A DNA stretch of 25,729 nt from Melampsora larici-populina 98AG31 (taxonomy: Eukaryota; Basidiomycota; Pucciniomycetes; Pucciniales; Melampsoraceae). The stretch is taken from positions 835,388 through 861,116 of the forward strand of contig NW_006768797.1 of the NCBI RefSeq assembly GCF_000204055.1. The letters are read 5' to 3'. Within the stretch, counting starts at the first letter, position 1, and each line of letters starts with the position of its first letter. Below the pieces are notes generated by a model. That model had not been told where the DNA came from. It saw only the letters and a program-made list of their open reading frames with translations, and ran no database searches. The position numbers and the translations under genes were made by a program. Of the stretch, positions 19,040 through 25,729 are shown in pieces.

Positions 19040-20936
19040 ATGGGTCAAAACAAAGATGACGACGAGATCGAGATCAAGAATCCTAGACAAGGGCGATTGG
19101 CTGGTCAACATGCAGCCCTTCGCCAACAAATCCGTAATGATCCATCCCATTGCAATATGGATCAACGTCTTAATCCAACAGCAACACACTTGATGGCAGC
19201 AAATCAAGCAAGAAGCACGTCAATTTTCTTCTTCACCCTTGTCATATTTAGACTTTGTTCTAGCTGACCATGATAAATTTTCATTCCGCCATCCAGATGC
19301 GACTCACTCGATCTACGAGGCGCGCGAAATCCGCCGTGAGAGCTTCATGCAGGCAGCAGCACAAGGCCGTGAAAACTTTGAGGATTGTGAGCCAATCCAT
19401 TTCAAACTGTGTCTTTTTGTTGTATGAATACTGACCTTTTTTAACAGCTCATCGTGATCCTATGCTGGACCATCATCGCAGCACTGGAAACTTCAGTAGT
19501 GCATTGGCCGACCCTCGACAATGCGGAGCTCAAGCTCAATCCAAATATCACCCTGAGTGTGGCATCCTTCAATCCGGTTCAGGATCTATGACCAACGATA
19601 CACCAGTCTGGGATTTCAACCCACCCAATCGATCTCAACCCCGTAATCCTCATATCATACCGAGTCAGACTTCAAATGAGCTGCCGATCAAGATGTCAAC
19701 ACTTCGAGTCTTTCATGAGGCCTATCTACATGGCCCAAAGGATAAACCGAGCGCATCAACTAGCAGAGCTCCGTCAAAACAAACCCCTGAAAAACTCGGA
19801 TGGAACTGTGACAAAACTAAAAAGGAAGATACTGGACCCAAGCATTACATCACTGTTGATTTGAATCATTCATCTCCTCAGAAAGTCATAGAATTGATAG
19901 TTACATCCCTTGACCGAGTACTACCCAAGCTTGGTACTTATCTTTTCAATGTATCTGAACCCCAGTCCGTCTCTTGGCTCGGTATCACTCTTACTCCAAA
20001 ATCTTACATCCGCAAGCAAAAGTACAACCTTCACAATAACACAGAATGGAATGATTTCAAGAAACTATGTATCGATTCCCAACCAAACTCCGTTGGACTT
20101 CTAGCTCAGATGGCCAATCCCAAACTCCAGGTTGCTGTAGAACGTAGGAGAGAGAAAGTCAGCGGCTATATAGGCTCATGGAATACTCAACAAGCGATTG
20201 CTCAAAACCAGCCTGGTGGTTTGGCAAATTCACCGCCAACTAACCCTGAACACTTACCTTCGCGTGTTACTGCTGAATTAAAAGAGATTCTAACTAAAAA
20301 CGGCACTGAACAATGTCTACTCAGACATCCTACAGACTCCAAGAAATGGACAGTTATGACGCCTCGCAAGATCAAAATCTGGGTCGATGAGATTGTAAGT
20401 TGATTTTTTTGATATCATTTACTGTAATTTTGCTCACGAGACTCCACCATATTCAGATAGCAGCACGTAAAGAAGGTCGTAACAATATCACCGTAGACAT
20501 TCCACCTCCCTTACCGTGCTTCAAGACATTCATCGGTGGAAGACTTCCTCCAGGCTATCGAGAGTTTCCAGACAATCCCCCACCAGCTGGATTCATGGCT
20601 GCTGCTCCAGCACCTATAGTACAAAACGAAGTCACTCTGATTGCCCCAGCTCAAGTAATTGATGACCGTATCTATCAAAGAAAGTACTCTGGAACCTTTG
20701 AAGAATTTTTAGATTATGCTGATTTTCCTGAAAGCGATACCAGCTTGAGGGCAAACTTAAATACAGGGCATTACACTCGTTGGAGCGATCTCAAGCCAGG
20801 TCCTGATATGAACATTGCTGAATTAAAGCTTATCGGAATCCCTCCAGGCGATGCAAGTCATCTCCTTTCTAGTGCAGTTAGGTACGAGAAGTTTTTGATG
20901 GAAAAGCTTGCTGCACTGGATGCGCAACAGCTTTGA
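19040..20936 (+). CDS. Accessory protein of Tc1-like element 2, SAM-like C-terminus
   Basis: The gene reads from ATG 19040 with a charged N-terminus, a stretch open to 19386, an intron 19387-19447, exon 19448-20394, an intron 20395-20456 and exon 20457-20936. Near 19200-19215 the frame changes from MAANQ into QFSSSPLSYLDFVLADHD without a convincing intron; a one-base insertion is the simplest explanation, so this copy may be damaged there. The middle (about 19850-20150) has YITVDLNHSSPQK, VSWLGITLTPKSYIRKQKYNL and MANPKLQV, shared with element 1. A region with CLLRHPTDSKKWTVMTPRKI and a PPLPCFKTFIGGRLPPGY stretch follows. The end, FEEFLDYADFP...HYTRWSDLKPG...LKLIGIPPGDASHLLSSAVRYEKFL, has the pattern of a SAM-type helical interaction domain. 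No catalytic motif is seen; a role in transposition or targeting is conjecture. Confidence 0.65.
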
Positions 20937-21034
20937 TTCATCAGTGCAATCTGCTTCCATTTCTCTCAGTTTTTATTTTATCTTTTATTTAGAACGGCTT
21001 TAATCTATTGCATTCCTCCTGTCTACAATGTTCT

Positions 21035-21270
21035 GCTTTGATAGCTCGATTTTTTGTTCGTTCTTTGTTTGGGTTTCTTCTGCTTTGATAGCTTGTCTTT
21101 TTGTTTGTTCTTTGTTTGGGTTTCTTCTCCTTTGATAGCTCGTTTTTTTCTTTGTTCTTTATTTTGTTTTCTTCTGCTTTGATAGCTTGTTCTTTTGTTC
21201 GTTCTTTATTTTGTTTTTCTTCTGCTTTGATAGCTTGTTCTTTTGTTCGTTCTTTATTTTGTTTTTCTTC
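21035..21270 (+). repeat. 47-bp minisatellite, five copies
   Basis: Units starting (G/C)CTTTGATAGCTYG occur at 21035, 21082, 21129, 21176 and 21224, a period of 47 or 48 bp, each followed by a T-rich stretch with GTTCGTTCTTT and TTTTGTTT. The repeat lies between the 3' ends of the two convergent genes of element 2. Open frames across it on either strand are repeat artefacts. Confidence 0.85.
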
Positions 21271-21941
21271 AATCTCTCATTAGTATTTGCTTTTGATCTT
21301 ATTAGCGTCTGGCTCATTTTCTTTGTAATCAAAAGTACCAATAAAAAAGTTTTTGCTTGGCTTCCAATAACCAAAGCAGTGAGATTGAGCCAACACCACG
21401 CATACATAAAGGCCATGAAAGACATTCGAATGAACATTTCAATTTTTATTATTTATATCAGAATGTCAACCTCAATAAACTTGCTTAGATATGTCAATCA
21501 GAAAAAGCAACTTTAATGATTGGCAAATAGAAACCTAATGGTGCTCTTAAGAAGACTGAAGGAGCATTGCAAATTGTATTAGAGCAAATAAATGACAACA
21601 TCGTGTCTTTTCACATACAAAGTCACCAAACAACATCCAGTACAACTGCCATCATACTAAAATTCAAAGAAAATACACTGCTCTGACTAATTGAAGTTCA
21701 CCAAAAGATCTTGATTGATATAATCATGATTTAGATTTGAACTATGAGGTAATTTACAATGAAGGGGTACATTTTGATTCATTCATTTGAAATAAATTTC
21801 CGAGGATAAGTCTTGAGAGACTGGTCAAGAGTGTGGTGTATGAGTCGATTAAAGAATTGTTTTATCAATCAAAGGAAATTCATTCGATGTATGATCAGTT
21901 TATGAAATATGATCAGATCTCATATTGAATGAACTTACTTT
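21271..21941. other. AT-rich intergenic region inside element 2
   Basis: It lies between the minisatellite and the transposase stop codon. Nothing beyond low-complexity AT-rich sequence is seen; it presumably holds the 3' untranslated end of the transposase gene. Confidence 0.4.
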
Positions 21942-23284
21942 TCAAAGATATACTCCATGGTAAAGAGAACGGATGAGCTCGGGTGTCAGTGCGTTCTCAC
22001 CATGATGATAGATGACCTCTGCTTCCTCATCCATCGTCATGTGTTCTTGAAGTTCGCCACTCCTTCGAAGGTGAGCCTTGATGATATCGAAAGATTTCTC
22101 GATTGGATTGTACTCGGGGCCATACGCAGGTAGGTAAAGTAATCGTACACCAAATTGATCGCACAGTTCTTGAATATTACCACCATGATGAACCGGTGCG
22201 TTGTCCAAAACAAGGACACTGTTTTCAGCTGGGTAAGGATTCATCATAGGAAGCTGGTATGGAAGACGCGAGATATCAGATTATTATCAAAGATAAAGAT
22301 AATATGCTGATGGTACCTACCACATGGTGCGACAAGAAGTACTCCAAATCTTCCCGAAGAATTGAGCCTTCCTGAATAATCATTCCAAGACAACCACTCA
22401 AACAGATGGCAGGGAGTAACGAGTACTTTCTTGATTGTAGAGTCCGAGGTAGACGTCGTGTACGTTGGCCTCTTGGTGCACGAGCTTTCTGTCGGTAAAG
22501 TCTGCGAGCTGCGAAAGCACTCTCATCTGTTCAAACCCAAGTCAGTTCAAAGTTGAATAAGAAAATATGACAATTGGTATGCTTTCTTAATGTGCGATCT
22601 TAGAGTCATGAATAAATACATTCAAGACAACGGTTTGTTCAATTCCACCGAAACCAGTGAGGTTACACACCAGTTGTAAATCCTCACTGGTTCACAAGCT
22701 GATCAGACCTCTGATCAGCGTTGCTGATGGAATGTGAATTTGATCCTGTTGTCTCAAAGTGTATTTATTGACAATTCTAGGATCACACATCAAGAAATAT
22801 ACAAATACGAAATACGCTTACCAATGAAGACCAAGCACAATGGATCAATTGATCCAACTTCATACAGATACCTGCCTACTTCTTTGGGGTCTTGATTTGG
22901 GTGGACAGTTTTTGCCACCTTCAAGGTTAGACCAAGACGATCGCGTACCTCACGAGCTAAAGCAGTGATGGAGATGTCTATACCTCTTTCAATTGAAAGT
23001 TGGTGTGCAAGCTCGTCAAGGTAGATAGTCGGTTCAGTATCAATGGCGTTCTCGATAAACCTGCGGTGCTCGTTTGATAAGACAGTCGGCCGGCCACGAG
23101 GATCGTAGAAATCTGGATCTGAGATGACTCGCCGAGTATTGTTGAATAAAGCTAGCCATCGAGCAAGTGAGTCTTTGGAGACTTCCAGCGTAAGATCAAG
23201 ATTGATTTCGTCTAGTGTCTGTCCACGGAGATGCTTGTGGATGACAATGAGTTTGATATCGGGCGAGTACAAGACAAACCCCAT
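21942..23284 (-). CDS. Tc1/mariner-like DD34E transposase (intact, three exons)
   Basis: Exon 1 (23284-22822) encodes a helix-turn-helix N-terminus (LRGQTLDEINLDL, DSLARWLALF), the RGRPTVLS basic linker and a second helical region (PTIYLDELAHQLS, RLGLTLKVAKTVHP). Intron 22821-22527 (295 nt) follows, exon 2 (22526-22321), intron 22320-22254 (67 nt) and exon 3 (22253-21942). The joined frame has 326 residues without a stop, a normal length for Tc1-type transposases. The DDE residues are Asp in IDESAFAA, Asp in VLDNAPVHHGG and Glu in YNPIEKSF, with 34 residues between the last two. It cuts and pastes the element by binding the TIRs and joining at TA. The codon of the first catalytic Asp is split by intron 1 (G|AT), and most of that intron is a foldback sequence. 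Confidence 0.92.
22577..22802. mobile_element. MITE-like foldback inside the transposase intron
   Basis: The left arm GGTATGCTTTCTTAATGTG, GATCTTAGA, AATAAATACATTCAAGACAAC and the inverted right arm TGTATATTTCTTGATGTG, GATCCTAGA, AATAAATACACTTTGAGACAAC are imperfect inverted repeats of about 70 bp. The centre holds two hairpins, AACCAGTGAGG/CCTCACTGGTT (22652-22692) and CTGATCAGA/TCTGATCAG (22699-22718). Without it the intron would be about 65-70 nt, the usual size here. Confidence 0.65.
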
Positions 23285-23584
23285 CGTGGGTGCGGAGGAA
23301 ACCTATGAACAAAAAAATGAACAAAAGAATCAACAGCAGAACAGGTGACCCGGTAAAGTTGAGAGCAAAAACGAACCTGGAGAACAAGCCTTCGATCGAG
23401 AGGAGGAACTGGAGAAAGCGATCCAATCGGTGGATTTGTTGGTTGGTGGATCGGCTGGCACTGTGGTATGATCGTATGTGTATTGTCAACTTGTTATGGG
23501 CAATAATATGTAAAGTACAACCCTAACAGCCCTAACCGCCCCCAAAAAAAAATCAAAAAAGCAACCTTTTCGGGAACGGCTGTA

Positions 23585-24726
23585 ACACCTGATGGCCAAT
23601 ACGTTTTGACCATAAAGTCCAGAGTTACGCACCGCTGGCCCATTTGTGGGAGCGTAACAGTATCAGTCTTATCCTGAGACTCACTCGCTCTGAGACTCTC
23701 TCTGAGACTCTCTGAGCTACAGATGGCTTTCTGTACACCCGTCATACAGTGTGGTCAAGAGTGGTGGCACTCCATACATGGTTCATTATTGATTTGTTTC
23801 TTCATCCTAAAAATCTTGTCATTTCCTCATCTGACATGAATGTGACCATGATCGATCGGTCCAATTTTTACTCGGCCACACAATCAATGTAAGAATGGAT
23901 GATAGAAAGATAAATTGAAATTTGAGGTTTTGTGTCATTTTCATGTTCAATGTGATCAGACTCAGAGCGACTTCAAGATGAACTTTAATAATCTGTTCCT
24001 CAGCATTTCCATCCTATATTGTAAGCTCAGCTTCTAATCTCAGAATTGAAAAACAAATCCAACTTGGCATCTCCCTCTTATTGGCCAATGAAGCTAATCT
24101 TATAAGTTTTCACAATCAAATTCGACCGTTTGATTATCTGGCTCATTACCTTCTATCATTTTTACTGCCACTTGAAATGATATTTTCAAAGCTCTCGATC
24201 CTCGTAATGGCTCTTGACCTTTATGTTCATGTGGCTAATTATCTTAATCTTCTTTATATCATTTCTTTTGCTTTACTCGATTCGCGTCTCGGTGGGTCTA
24301 CTTTTCACAGAGCTTATGCGACTTCTTCTCACCCAACCACTTGATTTGATGTTTTAAACAAATTAATGTGGGTTCCTTTTTCTTGACTTGGCCTTTGCTT
24401 CCTTCAAAAAACACCTTTGTAGACGCCCGGAATTTCAGAGAATAAAAAACGCGCCACTCGAGAAGAAATTGTACTATCCCTGTATGTGCCAGGTATTGTC
24501 TCAGGGAGTCTCAGTGAAAGACTGATACTGCAACTCTCCGCCATTTGTGGGACTGCGGTGTCATCCATGTGATACGTTGCCCTCACCTCGGTGCCTGCCC
24601 CGATCCACCCGGGGTACGTCTCCTCCTCGTGAAGACGGGCGCCCTGGATTCACCTTACTTCATTCATAATCATCAACTTCAACTTCAACACCACCACCGT
24701 CCATCATACCCACCCTCAATCCCAAC
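23585..24726. other. Spacer with an inverted repeat, upstream of the right-edge gene
   Basis: No gene is recognised; the frame at 24081-24344 is hydrophobic but has no known domain. The block around CAGTATCAGTCTT (23658-23670) with GGGA and CTGAGACTC is repeated inverted at 24518-24530, with weaker similarity over about 65 bp (23630-23694 against 24496-24561). CTGAGACTCT is repeated in tandem at 23690-23715. This could be the ends of a further non-autonomous element or subterminal repeats of the KDZ-type element that follows. Confidence 0.45.
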
Positions 24727-25729
24727 ATGCTGTTGCGCGACTTCGTCGACCTAATGACCCGCGATTCACCTCGACTCTCTGCAACCCTGAGTGTGGCAGA
24801 CTTTGTTCGGTTTGTTTCCCTCGCCGGCGAAGTCCAACATCGTGCGGGACAAAGCGTACGGTTGACACCCAATCGAAACACTCTCCTACCTTTCCTCGAA
24901 CTGGCGCTCTCACCTCATTACCCACATGACCTGTTGCCTGACTTATGGCGGCTGTCCTTCCCCCTGTTGGACGCCTCCCGAATCAACACCTCAGCTGCTA
25001 TCCGGGATTTCGGTCTACACCCTGAGCTTTTGGGTACCAAAATGCCCGAACGATTTTTACGTGCACCAATGTCTCACTGTACCCTATGCTCGCGTGACCA
25101 CTCTTTTGCGTTACACGTCCACTCGTGTCTTGACGGCTACCTTTACGATATTGATGGCGTCCATGCAATTCAAACAGTGATACTCTGTTGTTCAAGTAAG
25201 TTCGCCTAATTTTCCATATTAGTCATATCATAGCCGCATATTAATTTACATATTACCAGACAAAGCATGTGGAACCTTCTATAGACCCAGTTATTACACT
25301 CGAGACGACCTACGAATCTACTACTCACAGGAAATGGCTCGCAATACGACTTTCCTCCACATCCACTGTCATTACTACATGACAACCCGTATGTCTTACA
25401 TGCTTCGGGTGCTTCAGATGTTAGCCCAGTCAGTTTGGATTCAAATCACCGCATTAATTTATCGATTGTTTCCTGACATCCGAGTTTGCCAGTGTATCAC
25501 ACTTCAATCTGGTGAATTGGTATGATCAAATCTTTGTAGATGACACCCCCGTCCATAAATTTATCCAAGACCAAAGCTTTACCCCGTCGATGTCCGAGGA
25601 AGTTTGCCGCGATGGCCTGATCCTTCATTCATTAATGAATCATGCTGACCGCAGAGGGGTACAGCTCGCAGTAAACTCGAGTGGAAACGACAACATAAGG
25701 TTCGACGCCGCCATCGAAGAACATCTGAA
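24727..25729 (+). CDS. KDZ-transposon-associated CxC5-like zinc-cluster protein, 5' part
   Basis: ATG 24727 opens exon 1 (24727-25195); introns of 64 nt at 25196-25259 (GTAAGT...ACCAG) and 25429-25492 (GTCAGT...GCCAG) join exons 25260-25428 and 25493-25729 in frame, open to the window edge (at least 291 codons). The start is the first ATG after a GC-rich leader and begins MLLRDFVDLMTRD. A cysteine cluster runs HCTLCSRDH...HSCLDGYLYDIDGVH...ILCCSNKACGTFYRPSYYTRDDLRIYY, followed by MLAHVSHFNLVNWYD. I recognise this as the CxC5-like cluster found with KDZ (Kyakuja-Dileera-Zisupton) transposases of basidiomycetes, from memory of the pattern; a KDZ core would lie beyond the window. No stops or damage are seen and CpG content is high, so the gene looks young or selected. 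Confidence 0.6.

Larger units (their letters stand above)
18807..23582. mobile_element. Tc1/mariner-like element 2, apparently complete (4776 bp)
   Basis: Terminal inverted repeats of 59 bp (18807-18865 and 23524-23582) start CAGCCGTTCCCGAAAAGG and end GGCGGTTAGGGCTGTTA, differing only around a T-run. TA flanks both ends (18805-18806, 23583-23584). Inside are two convergent genes: an accessory gene on the plus strand (19040-20936) and a full-length DD34E transposase on the minus strand (23284-21942), separated by a 47-bp minisatellite and AT-rich DNA. It is large for a Tc1/mariner element (usually 1.3-2.4 kb) because of the second gene. Near-identical TIRs and an open transposase suggest recent activity. 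Confidence 0.9.

Noticed and set aside
21101..21516. Phe/Ser-rich and Lys-rich open frames on both strands
   Set aside because: They are translations of the 47-bp T-rich minisatellite.
24081..24344. 87-codon hydrophobic frame
   Set aside because: No domain, AT-rich, and it lies between inverted repeat arms; likely chance.
1..25729. RNA genes, CRISPR arrays, telomere repeats and bacterial-type operons
   Set aside because: No tRNA cloverleaf, rRNA segment, spaced identical repeats or TTAGGG arrays were noticed; introns show the DNA to be eukaryotic.

Overview
The window looks like transposon-packed DNA from a basidiomycete, most likely a rust fungus (Pucciniales). The reasons are short GT-AG introns of about 55-95 nt in nearly every recognisable gene, AT-rich intergenic DNA, and a familiar rust repertoire: a RecQ-like helicase of the repeat-associated type, DUF6589, KDZ-associated zinc-cluster, Tigger/pogo, hAT and Tc1/mariner proteins. 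I see no housekeeping gene, rRNA, tRNA or CRISPR array. The species call is inference.

Layout. 1-390 is a GC-rich, GCAGC-rich segment with a perfect palindrome. 1348-2140 (-) is a decayed unknown protein gene split by a 196-bp TA-flanked MITE. 2330-3160 (+) is a wrecked pogo transposase. 3171-4296 is an AT-rich TATAGT foldback split by a solo LTR (3287-4036, target duplication ATACT). 5192-8777 (-) is a hAT transposase pseudogene ending in a hATC domain. It is split by a second solo LTR of the same family in the opposite orientation (5443-6988, duplication AAAAT), which itself carries an 816-bp foldback MITE with CACTACA ends (6035-6850, duplication TTA). A Tc1/mariner-type element (8779-10611) sits in the 5' part of the hAT gene. 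From 10787 a CACTA-like terminal sequence, homologous to the arms of that MITE, leads straight into a DUF6589 gene (11064-14100, +, pseudogene), cut at its 3' end by a 681-bp MITE with an 8-bp duplication. A RecQ-like helicase pseudogene (17202-14869, -) converges on it. 17262-18743 holds a retroelement piece with a two-exon Gag-like ORF. 18807-23582 is an apparently complete Tc1/mariner-like element. 24727-25729 is the start of an undamaged gene with a KDZ-associated cysteine cluster, running off the window.

How the genes relate. The two Tc1/mariner-like elements share one architecture: a DDE transposase on one strand and, converging on it, a second gene. Both second genes carry a recognisably related domain; the intact one also ends in a SAM-like module. 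The CACTA-like end directly upstream of DUF6589, plus a foldback MITE made of the same terminal sequence with proper CACTA ends and a 3-bp duplication, suggests that DUF6589 belongs to a CACTA-like transposon and may be its transposase, perhaps with the convergent RecQ helicase as partner or cargo. Most of the older genes are dead. In the RecQ gene the visible damage is almost entirely CpG-to-TpG/CpA change, pointing to decay of methylated DNA. The second Tc1/mariner-like element and the right-edge gene are largely free of such damage and look young.
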